Source: Prolixibacteraceae bacterium (GTDB lineage Bacteria; Bacteroidota; Bacteroidia; Bacteroidales; Prolixibacteraceae). From it: 64,000 nt of DNA. The notes under the pieces were generated by a model that was not told the DNA's origin, searched no databases, and saw only the letters and a list, made by a program, of their open reading frames with translations. The position numbers and the translations under genes were made by a program. The DNA lies in NCBI GenBank assembly GCA_018648265.1, contig JABGRN010000006.1:44845-108844 (forward strand), read 5' to 3'. Every line of letters begins with the position of its first letter. The first letter of the stretch is position 1. Below, in pieces: positions 1-9,908 of this stretch.

Positions 1-2172
1 ATTTTAAAGGAAATTATTTCGATGGATTCTGAATGGAGCGACCCAAGCAGGGTGCCTCATTTACCAGGGCTTTCGGATGCCGGGCATTGTCGTGAGTGGG
101 AAGCAGGAGTTCCAATAGACTTAGATGCAATTCGAGATAAAGATGAAGATTACTGGAATAAATGGCAGGGAACGCCTAAAGCATTTATTTCGCACGATAA
201 AGCATTGGAAATGTGGTCGAACCGGTTTGGAAATTATACCGCCGTTCGTTTTCGGGTAGATTCATTTAACGAAGATAAATACAATCAGATATTTGCTGAA
301 GAAATTGTTCCCGGCGATCTGGGAATGGCAATTGAACCCATTCGTGAACAAGGAATTCATGCTGCTCAAAATGGTACAGATTTTAGCGGATTATTCATCG
401 GATTGAGCTTTTTTATTTTGGTGGCATCCATTGTTTTAACGTCACTTTTATTTCGTTTAAACCTGGAAACACGTTCTGCTCAAGTGGGGTTGTTAGCAGC
501 GTTGGGATTTCAACAAAATATGGTACGCCGGTTTTATTTGTTTGAAGGACTGGCAATTTCTTTGGTGGGTGGAATAATTGGATTGCTTGCTTCTGTTTTT
601 TACACGCAATTGGTTTTCAAAATACTCAATTCTTTGTGGTTCGAGATTGTACGCACCAATGTTCTTGAAATTAATATTTTACCTGCAACTTTAATTACTG
701 GATTGCTAATTAGTATTTTGGTTTCGTTAGTAGCAATTTTCACTTCAATTCGACGCTACCAAAACCAACGGGCAGCCGATTTGCAAAAGCAAACTACTAC
801 AAACGGAAAATCGGTCTGGAATAAACTGAAGGATATTGTAATGTACGCTTCAATTGTAATTTCCGTTGTTATTTTTGTCAAGCAGGTTTTTCTTTCGGAA
901 CAATTAAATCCATCGCTTTTCTTTTTAACCGGAGGATTGTTACTCATCGGATTATTAATGATTTTTGGAAAAATTCTGGTGCGATTGGAACACAGAAAAC
1001 AAGCAGCTTTTGGGTTTGGAAAATTGGCACAACTAAATCTCACAAGAAATAAAGGGCGGTCGTTAACGGTAATTATTCTTTTTGCACTTGGAACATTTTT
1101 AGTGGTTTCAACCGGTTCAAATAAATTGGATTTAGTTGCCAATTCAAGTGATAAATCTAGTGGTACTGGCGGTTTTAACTTTTTTGCAGAAACTACAATC
1201 CCCGTTTTATTCAATATTAACGATGCCGACAAACGAGCGGAAGAAGGAATTTATACCGATTTTAATGCCGTTCAATTAAGAAAAGTGGAAGGCGACGATG
1301 CCAGTTGTTTGAACTTAAACCGAATTGCACAGCCAGCACTTTTAGGAGTTGATGCTGAACTTTTGCAAGGAAGATTTTCGTTTGCAACACAATTTAAGGA
1401 AATTGGCGATGAAGAACCCTGGGAAGTTTTGAATCAGAAATTTGATGATGGAACAATTCCTGCAATTGCCGACCAAACGGTTATTCAATGGGGACTGGGA
1501 ATGAAAGTGGGCGATATTTTAATGTATCAAAATGAATTGGGAGATACACTACGCTTAAAACTAATTGCGGGAACGACACCTTCTATTTTTCAAGGATTTG
1601 TAATTATTTCAAACCAACATTTTCTTGAGAATTATCCTACAAGCAGCGGTTCGAACATCTTTTTAGTAGAAGGAAGTTCCGAAGATACACAACAAATTAG
1701 CGACGAATTGCAATCTGTTTTCCGCGATTACGGTTGGGAAATGGAAACAACCGCCAAACGTTTGGTTGAATTTTATTCGGTAACCAATACATACCTTTCT
1801 ATATTTCTGGCACTTGGTGCACTTGGTTTAATTCTTGGAACAATTGGATTGGCTGTTATTCTGGCTAGAACTATTTTAGAGCGCCGCCGCGAAATCGCAG
1901 TTATGCAAGCAGTTGGTTTTTCAACCAATTCCATATTTAATATTCTGATAAAAGAATATCTAATATTATTATTCACTGGAGTGCTTATTGGTTTTGTAAC
2001 GGCTGTTGTTGCAACTATGCCCGCATTTATTTCAACCAATTCCGATGCGTCGTTTAGTACAGTTGCTTTGGTAGTTGGTGTTATTTTAATAAATGGTATT
2101 ATTTGGATTGTTGGATTGAGTTGGTTCTCACTTCATAAAAAGGTTTTAGTTGCTGGGTTGAGAGTGGAGTAA
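1..2172 (+). CDS. FtsX-family ABC transporter permease, 5'-truncated by window edge
   Basis: Inner-membrane permease of the MacB/FtsX type, probably moving lipids, lipoproteins or peptides with an ATPase encoded elsewhere. The frame is open to base 1 with no stop, so the listed ATG at 22 is probably internal and the N-terminal part lies outside the window. A soluble stretch (about residues 1-120) precedes a first FtsX membrane block (about 120-260, with the typical ALGF segment after TM1), two more helices near 275-320, an extracytoplasmic domain (about 390-590) and a second FtsX block (about 590-710, ending in a WFS segment). The architecture matches the 800-1100 residue permeases common in Bacteroidota. 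The substrate cannot be told. Confidence 0.85.
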   Translation: MLKEIISMDSEWSDPSRVPHLPGLSDAGHCREWEAGVPIDLDAIRDKDEDYWNKWQGTPKAFISHDKALEMWSNRFGNYTAVRFRVDSFNEDKYNQIFAEEIVPGDLGMAIEPIREQGIHAAQNGTDFSGLFIGLSFFILVASIVLTSLLFRLNLETRSAQVGLLAALGFQQNMVRRFYLFEGLAISLVGGIIGLLASVFYTQLVFKILNSLWFEIVRTNVLEINILPATLITGLLISILVSLVAIFTSIRRYQNQRAADLQKQTTTNGKSVWNKLKDIVMYASIVISVVIFVKQVFLSEQLNPSLFFLTGGLLLIGLLMIFGKILVRLEHRKQAAFGFGKLAQLNLTRNKGRSLTVIILFALGTFLVVSTGSNKLDLVANSSDKSSGTGGFNFFAETTIPVLFNINDADKRAEEGIYTDFNAVQLRKVEGDDASCLNLNRIAQPALLGVDAELLQGRFSFATQFKEIGDEEPWEVLNQKFDDGTIPAIADQTVIQWGLGMKVGDILMYQNELGDTLRLKLIAGTTPSIFQGFVIISNQHFLENYPTSSGSNIFLVEGSSEDTQQISDELQSVFRDYGWEMETTAKRLVEFYSVTNTYLSIFLALGALGLILGTIGLAVILARTILERRREIAVMQAVGFSTNSIFNILIKEYLILLFTGVLIGFVTAVVATMPAFISTNSDASFSTVALVVGVILINGIIWIVGLSWFSLHKKVLVAGLRVE

Positions 2173-2231
2173 TTGTTAGGTTTTTTTGTTCGAGTTTCTT
2201 AATATTGATGAATATTTAAAGATTTCTTGTA

Positions 2232-3218
2232 GTGAAAAACGTAATAAATAGTAATCAAGAAAGAATTCAGGAATTGGAAACCGAATTGTCTGATTTAAAA
2301 CTAGAATTTGAGAATCTTAAGTTTCAATGGTTAAAAGAATCAGAGAAACATCAGTTTTATCAATTAATTGCAGATTTTACTTATGGATGGGAGCTCTGGC
2401 TCGAACCTAAAGGTCAAATAAAATACTGCTCACCTTCGTGTTTTGATATTACAGGTTATAGTGCAAACCAAATTTTGAATTCGCTGAGTATTGCTGAGTT
2501 AATTTTGTATAATCCTGACCAAAGAAAATTTGAGGATTTTATTTCACGATCCTTAGATCAACTTTTAGTGAATCAATCGTTTGAATTCAGAATACTAACT
2601 CGTACAAAACAATTACGCTGGTGCTCAATAAATGTGCGTGGTGTTTATAATAAGCAAGGTAAATATCTTGGTGTACGTGCAGCTATTCAGGATATTACTC
2701 GCTTAAAAAGAGCAATGGGGCATATTAAAGAAATGGAGGCTGGGAAGGAATATGAGATCCGAATAAAACAAAGATTGCAAACTGAAATTGATTCAAAAGA
2801 TAGAGAGCTTGTTTCGTTTCTGTTGCAGCTATCCCAGAAAAATGAAATTATAACTAAGATTTCAAATCTGCTTGGAAGTAGTAACTCTAATTCTTTGAGA
2901 CTCACCCAAAAACAATTAAATCAGTTAATTGATGTGGTTAAATCATCGCCATTTGAGCCTGTTGATTGGAACAGTATTGACGCACAATTAGAGAAAATCC
3001 ATCCGGGTTTTATTTCCAGACTATCGTCTAGATATCCAACTATTACTGCAAAAGACAGAAAACTTTGTGCTTATATTCGATTGGGCCTGACAAGTAAGGA
3101 AATTTCGGGATTGCTGAATATTACGCCGAAAAGTGTCGAAATAGCTCGTGTCAGATTGCGAAAGAAGCTTAAGTTATCAAGCAAAATACGACTTGCTAAT
3201 TTCCTAATTCAATTGTAG
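2232..3218 (+). CDS. PAS-domain sensor with C-terminal LuxR-like HTH
   Basis: Probable cytoplasmic one-component transcription regulator. Residues 5-40 look like a coiled coil, residues about 45-155 form a PAS fold with its PAC tail (ending in an AIQDITRLK segment), a second charged helix follows, and residues about 262-326 carry a LuxR/GerE-like helix-turn-helix (LTSKEISGLLNI, then VEIARVRLRKKL). No membrane segment or receiver domain is visible. The start is GTG at 2232 because an in-frame stop lies 13 bases upstream and no ATG precedes the coiled coil. It is 59 bp behind the permease and may be co-transcribed. The ligand is unknown. Confidence 0.8.
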   Translation: MKNVINSNQERIQELETELSDLKLEFENLKFQWLKESEKHQFYQLIADFTYGWELWLEPKGQIKYCSPSCFDITGYSANQILNSLSIAELILYNPDQRKFEDFISRSLDQLLVNQSFEFRILTRTKQLRWCSINVRGVYNKQGKYLGVRAAIQDITRLKRAMGHIKEMEAGKEYEIRIKQRLQTEIDSKDRELVSFLLQLSQKNEIITKISNLLGSSNSNSLRLTQKQLNQLIDVVKSSPFEPVDWNSIDAQLEKIHPGFISRLSSRYPTITAKDRKLCAYIRLGLTSKEISGLLNITPKSVEIARVRLRKKLKLSSKIRLANFLIQL

Positions 3219-3404
3219 TATTAGGTTTTATGCATTTATGAAGAAATATATGTAAAGTATTTACCTATTGTAATAGACTATATATAAGTAGTATATTATT
3301 GAAGTGATAGGTTGAAACTAAATTTGTTTAGTATATTGTTAGGTTATTGATTTTTTGAACCAATGCATTTATGTATTTTTGAATATCAAACAATACCAAA
3401 GTAT

Positions 3405-5441
3405 ATGACACAAAACTCCAAATCTCATTATCGTAATTTATTTGACGAAGAAATAGGACAGTTAGTTCATCAAGGTTGTACATCATCCGATTGGAACCTT
3501 GTAAAAGTTTCACCAGAATTTATACCAGACAATATTGAAAACTGTAAGTTTACTGGTCATATTCGTTTAAGCAGTTTTACTACATCTGTAAAATTGGTGG
3601 GTGGAATTACATTTAAAACTGGTATTTATAATGCATGGCTGCACAATTGCGAAGTTGGGAGAAATGCGCTGATTCATAATGTTCGAAGTTACATTGCCAA
3701 CTACAGAATTGAAGAAAACGTTGTTATTCATAATATAACTACCCTTGCGGTAGATGGCAAAACTAGCTTTGGAAATGGTGTTCTGGTTGGTGCAATTAAC
3801 GAGGGCGGTGGCCGTGAAATACCAATTTATGATTACCTGTCTACTCATGTTGCATATATATTGGCTTTATACAGACATCGACCTAAACTAGTTGGTTCTC
3901 TTAAGGAAATGGTTTTAGATTATACCGGATTTGTAAAAAGCGATATAGGAATTATTGGTGCGAATTCAAAAATACTAAATTGTACTACTATACTTAATGT
4001 AAAAATGGGTCCGGTAACCATAATCGATGGTGCCAAAAAACTCAAAAACGGAAGTCTGAATAGCAGTTACGAAGCTCCTGTTGAAATTGGAGAAGGTGTG
4101 ATAATGGATGATTTTATCGTAAGCTCAGGCTCGAAAATAAAGGATGCTACTTTAGTTTCTAAATGTTTTATTGGGCAGGGTTGTATTCTCGATAAACATT
4201 ATTCTGCAGAGAATTCATTGTTTTTTGCAAACTGCCAGGGATTTCATGGAGAAGCTTGTTCTATATTTGCAGGGCCTTATACAGTTACTCACCATAAATC
4301 TACTTTACTTATAGCCGGAATGTTCTCGTTTTTGAATGCAGGCAGTGGTTCAAACCAAAGTAACCATTTGTATAAACTTGGTCCTATTCATCAAGGAATT
4401 ATGGAGCGAGGTGCAAAAACTACCAGCGATTCTTATTTGCTTTGGCCATCTAGAATTGGTGCTTTTACTTTGGTAATGGGGAGGCACTATAAACATTGCG
4501 ATACCGCAGATTTTCCTTTTTCGTATTTAATTGAAAGTAAAGATGAGAGTATTTTAGTGCCAGCGATAAACCTAAAAAGTATTGGTACTATACGCGATAC
4601 CCAAAAATGGCCAGGAAGAGACAATCGAGCAGATTCAAACCTTCTGGATTTTATAAATTTCAATTTGCTTAGTCCTTATACTATTCATAAAATGATGAAT
4701 GGTAGAAAAAAACTTCTTGCTATTCGCCAAACTTCTGGTAGTGAAGCGGAAAGTTATAGTTATGATAAAATGAAAATTGAAAAGCGTGCTTTGGATCGTG
4801 GAATTCGATTGTATGAAATGGCTATTTGGAAGTTTTTAGGAAATTCAATCATTACACGTCTTCAGAATTCATCTGTAAAAAGTAATAAGGATATTCAAAA
4901 TGTGCTGCATCCAGATACGTCTTTTGGCTCAGGTTATTGGGTTGATTTATCGGGAATGATTTGCCCATTTGAAGCATTGGATCAATTATTAACAAGTATA
5001 GAAAAAGGTGAAATTATTTCTTTGGAAGAGGTGAACTCAGGTTTAGCTGTTCTTCATAAAAACTATTACAATTACGAATGGACATGGGTAGTTGATGCTT
5101 TGAAGGAGTTTTACGGAAAAAGCATTGAAGAGTTTACAAGTGAAGATGTTATTTCGATAGTTGAGAAATGGAAAACAAGTGTGTTGGGAATTGACGACTA
5201 TTTGTACGAAGATGCTAAAAAGGAATTTTCTCTTGTAAAAATGACCGGTTTTGGTGTTGATGGACAAAATGGTGCACAACAGGAAGATTTTATACAAGTT
5301 CGTGGAGAATTTGAAAATAACACTACAGTAAAAGCCATCAAAATTCATAAAGAGAAAAAAGAAGCTTTAGGGAATGAGGTAATTGCTTTAATGAAAAAGA
5401 TTGCCAAACCCGAACTTTCAACATTAAGCTCAAAACTTTAA
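3405..5441 (+). CDS. DUF4954-family left-handed beta-helix protein
   Basis: A 678-residue protein with many hexapeptide-like turns (for example IGANSKI, IGEGVIM), as in acyltransferases and nucleotidyltransferases with a left-handed beta-helix. It resembles the DUF4954 family of Bacteroidota, whose function is not established. The track starts at 3363, but ATG 3405 gives a more natural start (MTQNSKSHYR) and drops an unlikely leader. The gene ends 10 bp before glmS, so both are probably one transcript; this suggests, without proving, a role in amino-sugar or nucleotide-sugar metabolism. The C-terminal 200 residues are mainly helical and not beta-helix. No signal peptide is seen. Confidence 0.75.
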   Translation: MTQNSKSHYRNLFDEEIGQLVHQGCTSSDWNLVKVSPEFIPDNIENCKFTGHIRLSSFTTSVKLVGGITFKTGIYNAWLHNCEVGRNALIHNVRSYIANYRIEENVVIHNITTLAVDGKTSFGNGVLVGAINEGGGREIPIYDYLSTHVAYILALYRHRPKLVGSLKEMVLDYTGFVKSDIGIIGANSKILNCTTILNVKMGPVTIIDGAKKLKNGSLNSSYEAPVEIGEGVIMDDFIVSSGSKIKDATLVSKCFIGQGCILDKHYSAENSLFFANCQGFHGEACSIFAGPYTVTHHKSTLLIAGMFSFLNAGSGSNQSNHLYKLGPIHQGIMERGAKTTSDSYLLWPSRIGAFTLVMGRHYKHCDTADFPFSYLIESKDESILVPAINLKSIGTIRDTQKWPGRDNRADSNLLDFINFNLLSPYTIHKMMNGRKKLLAIRQTSGSEAESYSYDKMKIEKRALDRGIRLYEMAIWKFLGNSIITRLQNSSVKSNKDIQNVLHPDTSFGSGYWVDLSGMICPFEALDQLLTSIEKGEIISLEEVNSGLAVLHKNYYNYEWTWVVDALKEFYGKSIEEFTSEDVISIVEKWKTSVLGIDDYLYEDAKKEFSLVKMTGFGVDGQNGAQQEDFIQVRGEFENNTTVKAIKIHKEKKEALGNEVIALMKKIAKPELSTLSSKL

Positions 5442-5451
5442 TCTGTTAATT

Positions 5452-7290
5452 ATGTGTGGAATAGTTGGATATATTGGAAAAAAAGAAGCCTTCCCAATTT
5501 TAATTAAAGGATTGAAATGGTTGGAATATCGAGGATATGATTCAGCCGGGGTTGCCTTGCTTAATGGTTCTTTGGAGGTTTATAAGAAAAAGGGGAAAGT
5601 GATTGAAATGGAACAATTTGCTTTGTCGAAAAACCACAGCGGTACTATTGGAATTGGTCATACTCGATGGGCAACGCATGGCGAGCCTAGCGATGAAAAT
5701 GCACATCCTCAAAACTCGATGAATAATGTTTTTACAGTTGTTCATAACGGAATAATTGAAAATTATGCCAAATTAAAAACAGACTTGGTAAAACATTCCT
5801 ATACTTTTAAAAGCGATACTGATACAGAAGTTTTGGCCAATCTTATTGATTTTTTTTATCATCAAGACGAGGGAATAAATTCGGAAATGGCGGTTCAGCT
5901 AGCTCTTTCTAAAGTGGTTGGTGCTTATGGAATTGCCGTACTTTGCAAAAATGAGAAGAATAAAATAGTGGTGGCCAGAAAAGGCAGCCCTTTGGTTGTC
6001 GGTCTGGGAGATGGCGAATATTTTATTGCCAGTGATGCTGCTCCAATTGCTGAATATACAGGTCAGGTAGTATATTTAAACGATGAAGATATTGCAATAC
6101 TTCAGAGAGATGGTTTTACACTTAAAAATGTAAGTAACAACCCTGTTTCGTTAAAAATAAGTAGTATCGATTTGGAAATAGGTGAGCTTGATAAAGGGGA
6201 TTTCGATTACTTTATGATGAAGGAGATTTACGAGCAACCAAAAACCATTGAAGAAACTTTTCGTGGACGGTTAAGAGCTGATCATTCGGAAATAGTTTTA
6301 GGAGGATTGTTGAATGTTTTTCCAAAAATAGAAGAGGCTCGACGTATAATAATTATAGGCTGTGGAACATCTTGGCATGCGGCACTTATTGGCGAATATA
6401 TGTTGGAAGAATATGCGCAAGTTCCTGTTGAAGTAGAATATGCTTCCGAATTCAGGTATCGAAAGCCGGTAATTAATTCGAAAGATGTGGTTATTTTAAT
6501 AAGTCAAAGTGGAGAAACTGCAGATACTTTAGCAGCTCTTCATTTAGCAAAAGCCAAAGGAGCAACAGTAATTGGAATTTGTAATGTAGTTGGTTCAACA
6601 TTGGCTCGTGAAACCGATGCTGGTGTTTATACTCATGCAGGCGTTGAAATTGGTGTTGCATCAACAAAGGCATTTACAGCGCAGGTTACTGTACTTACTA
6701 TGATTGCGTTAAAGTTGGCTAATACAAAAGGTACAATCGATATAAAAGAATACCAAACATTGGTTAAAGAACTTTCGGAGATTCCTGAAAAGGGAAGAAT
6801 TATATTACAGAGTAATGATAAAATAAAAGCAATTGCAGAGAAATATCATAAAGCAATAAATGCTCTTTATTTAGGAAGGGGATATCTTTTTCCTGTAGCT
6901 TTGGAAGGTGCTTTAAAGTTGAAAGAAATTTCTTATATACATGCCGAAGGATATGCAGCTGGTGAAATGAAACACGGACCAATCGCTTTAGTAGATGATA
7001 ACTTGCCAGTTGTTGTGGTAGCACCGCAAGACGATTATTATGAGAAAATTGTAAGCAATATTCAGGAAATTAAAGCAAGAAAAGGAAATGTAATTGCTAT
7101 CGTTACCGAAGGCGATACCGGGTTAAAAGAATTGGCAAATGATGTAATTGAAATCCCAAAGTCACATCCGGCTCTGGCAGTATTACTTTCTGTTATACCC
7201 TTACAATTATTAGCATATCACATTGCATTATTTAAAGGCTGTAATGTTGATCAACCAAGGAATTTGGCGAAGAGTGTCACTGTGGAGTAG
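5452..7290 (+). CDS. glmS: Glutamine--fructose-6-phosphate aminotransferase (isomerizing)
   Basis: Makes glucosamine-6-phosphate from fructose-6-phosphate and glutamine, the entry step to UDP-GlcNAc, peptidoglycan and LPS. The mature N-terminal nucleophile Cys2 is present (MCGIVGYIG), followed by the class II glutaminase motifs GHTRWATHGEP and HNGIIENY. Two SIS sugar-isomerase domains follow (about 285-430 and 455-600; GCGTSWHA, SQSGETADT), and the conserved end NLAKSVTVE is intact. The 612 residues match the family. It sits immediately after the DUF4954 gene and before fabD, a cell-envelope precursor context. Confidence 0.98.
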   Translation: MCGIVGYIGKKEAFPILIKGLKWLEYRGYDSAGVALLNGSLEVYKKKGKVIEMEQFALSKNHSGTIGIGHTRWATHGEPSDENAHPQNSMNNVFTVVHNGIIENYAKLKTDLVKHSYTFKSDTDTEVLANLIDFFYHQDEGINSEMAVQLALSKVVGAYGIAVLCKNEKNKIVVARKGSPLVVGLGDGEYFIASDAAPIAEYTGQVVYLNDEDIAILQRDGFTLKNVSNNPVSLKISSIDLEIGELDKGDFDYFMMKEIYEQPKTIEETFRGRLRADHSEIVLGGLLNVFPKIEEARRIIIIGCGTSWHAALIGEYMLEEYAQVPVEVEYASEFRYRKPVINSKDVVILISQSGETADTLAALHLAKAKGATVIGICNVVGSTLARETDAGVYTHAGVEIGVASTKAFTAQVTVLTMIALKLANTKGTIDIKEYQTLVKELSEIPEKGRIILQSNDKIKAIAEKYHKAINALYLGRGYLFPVALEGALKLKEISYIHAEGYAAGEMKHGPIALVDDNLPVVVVAPQDDYYEKIVSNIQEIKARKGNVIAIVTEGDTGLKELANDVIEIPKSHPALAVLLSVIPLQLLAYHIALFKGCNVDQPRNLAKSVTVE

Positions 7291-7344
7291 TTTCATTCGA
7301 ATGTTTATGTTTTTAATTTATCATCAAAAATTATCGTGAAAATT

Positions 7345-7382
7345 GATTTTATTATTGGTGCTATGAAAAATCCATATATTTG
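7345..7382 (+). promoter_or_regulatory. Candidate fabD promoter
   Basis: A TATATTTG box at 7375-7382 matches the Bacteroidota -7 consensus TAnnTTTG, 23 bases before the fabD ATG. A weaker upstream TTG element lies at 7355-7357 (spacing 17, slightly short). It would allow fabD to be transcribed separately from glmS. Confidence 0.45.
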
Positions 7383-7405
7383 CGCAGAATTTTAAAACAG
7401 AAATT

Positions 7406-8293
7406 ATGAAGGCATTTATTTTTCCCGGACAGGGAGCACAATACCCGGGAATGGGAAAAGATTTGTATGATAATTCAGCAGAAGCAAAAGATTTGTTTGA
7501 AAAAGCAAACGATATTTTAGGTTTCGATATCACTAGAATTATGTTCGAAGGTGAAGTAGAAGACCTGAAACAAACAAAAGTAACACAACCTGCAATTTTT
7601 TTGCATTCGGTTTTGTTGGCAAAAACATTAAAAAAGTATTCGCCCGATATGGTTGCCGGACACTCATTGGGTGAGTTTTCGGCGTTGGTTGCCAACGGAA
7701 CACTCTCCTTCGAAGATGGTTTAAACCTGGTTTACAAGCGTGCGATGGCCATGCAAAAGGCCTGCGAGATTGAACCTTCAACAATGGCTGCAATTGTTGG
7801 TTTAGACGACGATGTTGTGGAAGATGTGTGTAATTCAATAGACGACGTTGTTGTGCCCGCAAATTACAATTGTCCCGGACAGTTAGTTATTTCCGGTTCG
7901 GTTTCCGGTATTGATAAAGCATGCGAATTATTAACAGAAAAAGGCGCAAAACGTGCAATTAAATTAGTTGTTGGAGGTGCTTTTCATTCGCCTTTTATGG
8001 AACCAGCGAGAGAAGAATTAGAAGCCGCAATAGAATCTACAAAATTTAGTAATCCCAATTGCCCGATTTACCAAAATGTAAACGGAAAGCCTGTTTCAAA
8101 CCCAACAATAATTAAGGAAAACTTAATTGCGCAATTAACTGCTCCGGTAAAATGGGCACAAATTGTTAAGAATATGATTGCCGATGGTGCAACATCATTT
8201 ACCGAAATAGGTCCCGGTAAAGTATTACAGGGGTTGGTAAAAAAGGTAGATCGTAGTATGGAAACAAAAGGAATAAATGGTTATCAGTTATAA
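7406..8293 (+). CDS. fabD: Malonyl-CoA--ACP transacylase
   Basis: Transfers malonyl from CoA to acyl carrier protein to feed fatty-acid elongation in the cytoplasm. The N-terminal GQGAQYPGMG loop, the nucleophile elbow GHSLGEFSA (Ser87), the substrate Arg in YKRAMAMQ (about Arg112) and the partner His in GAFHSPFME (His194) are all present. The 295-residue length is normal for FabD. It stands alone here, with no other fab genes beside it, and is preceded by its own promoter-like sequence. Confidence 0.97.
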   Translation: MKAFIFPGQGAQYPGMGKDLYDNSAEAKDLFEKANDILGFDITRIMFEGEVEDLKQTKVTQPAIFLHSVLLAKTLKKYSPDMVAGHSLGEFSALVANGTLSFEDGLNLVYKRAMAMQKACEIEPSTMAAIVGLDDDVVEDVCNSIDDVVVPANYNCPGQLVISGSVSGIDKACELLTEKGAKRAIKLVVGGAFHSPFMEPAREELEAAIESTKFSNPNCPIYQNVNGKPVSNPTIIKENLIAQLTAPVKWAQIVKNMIADGATSFTEIGPGKVLQGLVKKVDRSMETKGINGYQL

Positions 8294-8309
8294 TTCTTAG
8301 AATTACTAT

Positions 8310-8456
8310 TGGCGAATTCTAATTCGCCATAATTGCGATTTGGAAATCGCAACACCCGTAATTCATTTCAAAATTCCATAACAACTGAGTAAAAACAAAA
8401 AACCTAGTTCAGGCCTCAATAACGTTGAACTTTGAACTCGAAACTTTGAACTTTTA
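8310..8456. repeat. Two short hairpins and a degenerate actttgaac repeat
   Basis: Between the convergent fabD and barrel-protein genes lie the palindromes tggcgaatt-ct-aattcgcca (8310-8329) and ttgcgattt-gg-aaatcgcaa (8333-8352). They are followed by a degenerate run of ttgaactttgaac units (about 8425-8456). They look like dispersed intergenic elements and may also end transcription. Confidence 0.55.
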
Positions 8457-9731
8457 AAGTCTGTTATTTACGATGTTATTGTAGATTGAACCAAACTGAA
8501 CGCGAACGCCAATCCCTGTGTAAAGTTCGAAAGAGGAAGGTAATTTAACCCTGTTTAATAAAATGTCTTCTAAACTGGCTTCGCTTTGTGGTAAATAAAT
8601 CTGATCGTGTATATTTTCGGCCCTGAAATTTAAATTAACCGAGAATCCACGTATTATCCTAACCGATAATTCAGAATCGAAAGTTATCCGGTTTTTACTG
8701 AAATCGTGCAAATAATTGCTTGCATTAAGCCCGGCTTCCACTTCTCCCCATGTATGAACAAGTTGCAAATCTACGCGCAAAGATTGTTCCCATAAACCTT
8801 CATCGAGTTTTCCATAAATGGTTTCTTCGTAATATTTTTTCCATTCCGGGCCAATGTCGTAAGCAATTGTAAATACTTTTCTGTCGGAAACATCCCATGG
8901 GAAAATGTTGTATTCAACAGCTGGTTTAAACGACACAGAATATACAATGTTACTGTAATTACTGTTGTGATAACTTGCAAAAGTACCCGCCGACCACCTT
9001 GGCGATAAACTTTTTACAACGCTTGAGGTGACGTAGTTTGTAATATTTTCAGAGCGGTATGTTTCTTCATCGTTTAAGTATTCTGTGGTACGCACCGACG
9101 TTCTCCCGAAATTTCTAAATTTCCAGTCTTCGGTTACTTTGTCGGCCCTTAAATTATAAAAGTAATTAAAAATCTTCCGACTCTCTTCCAGGTTAATATT
9201 ACCATTAAAATCGCCCCTGAATGTCCAGTGGTTCCATGGATCTTCAAGAGGTACTTTTTTTGTTTCTTCTTTCCCGCTGTAACGAATACTAAGTTTATTA
9301 ACTATTTCGGTTTGATTGGCGAAAGGCATCAAGCCCATCGAAATTGCATCGGTTATTGTTTTGCGTTGTTCTTCGTGAGTGTCACCCGGAGTTGTTGTGC
9401 AAGTGAGCGTAAAATCGCCAAAGTTTTCAAAAGTTTTTGTATTGTACATTAACGAATAAACCAATCCACCACCACCATTTACCCGCCGGTTGATTATGAC
9501 ATGAACATCGGCAACTGCGGGGTCGTTTACAAAATCGACAAATTTCATATTCCTCCGCATAAAATCGAAATCGAGCCAAATCCCTTCAATAAAAACTTTT
9601 GGCTTTCCTTCTTTTTTAGCATACGAAAGCCGGCCGGTAACTTGAGTATCAGAATCTAAATCGCCAGCAAAGGCAAATACATTTCCAAATAATAAAAAAA
9701 GGATTGTTAGTATATTAATTTTTTTAATCAT
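8454..9731 (-). CDS. Predicted outer-membrane beta-barrel protein, unknown function
   Basis: A 425-residue exported protein with an N-terminal signal peptide (cleavage expected near residue 22, after FAFAG). A periplasmic part of about 130 residues follows, then alternating polar/aromatic segments typical of a beta barrel from about residue 160 to the C-terminus. Charged turns such as WDVSDRKVF and an amphipathic last strand fit a barrel protein. The family was not recognised. It stands alone, convergent with fabD, and its stop codon lies inside the repeat-rich spacer. Confidence 0.65.
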   Translation of the reverse strand: MIKKINILTILFLLFGNVFAFAGDLDSDTQVTGRLSYAKKEGKPKVFIEGIWLDFDFMRRNMKFVDFVNDPAVADVHVIINRRVNGGGGLVYSLMYNTKTFENFGDFTLTCTTTPGDTHEEQRKTITDAISMGLMPFANQTEIVNKLSIRYSGKEETKKVPLEDPWNHWTFRGDFNGNINLEESRKIFNYFYNLRADKVTEDWKFRNFGRTSVRTTEYLNDEETYRSENITNYVTSSVVKSLSPRWSAGTFASYHNSNYSNIVYSVSFKPAVEYNIFPWDVSDRKVFTIAYDIGPEWKKYYEETIYGKLDEGLWEQSLRVDLQLVHTWGEVEAGLNASNYLHDFSKNRITFDSELSVRIIRGFSVNLNFRAENIHDQIYLPQSEASLEDILLNRVKLPSSFELYTGIGVRVQFGSIYNNIVNNRL

Positions 9732-9908
9732 TTCCCTTGATTTGTTTCATTTTTAATTGACAAGTTTGCAAAGTTGCTTAATTTTTCGGGCAATGGGTTT
9801 ACAAAAATCATGCAAAATATTAGATTTCATATTCAATTAATACTTGCAATTTTCTATTTTGCTGAAATTCATTTACATTCAGTTTTTATTCAGAATAATT
9901 ATTTTTAA

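Noticed and set aside
756-2039. Minus-strand ORFs inside the FtsX permease gene, and similar antisense ORFs elsewhere
   Set aside because: They are shadows of real genes in other frames, without start context or motifs.
5300-5460. glmS ribozyme or other leader riboswitch upstream of glmS
   Set aside because: Only 10 bp separate the genes, and this ribozyme class is known from Gram-positive bacteria; no matching structure was seen.
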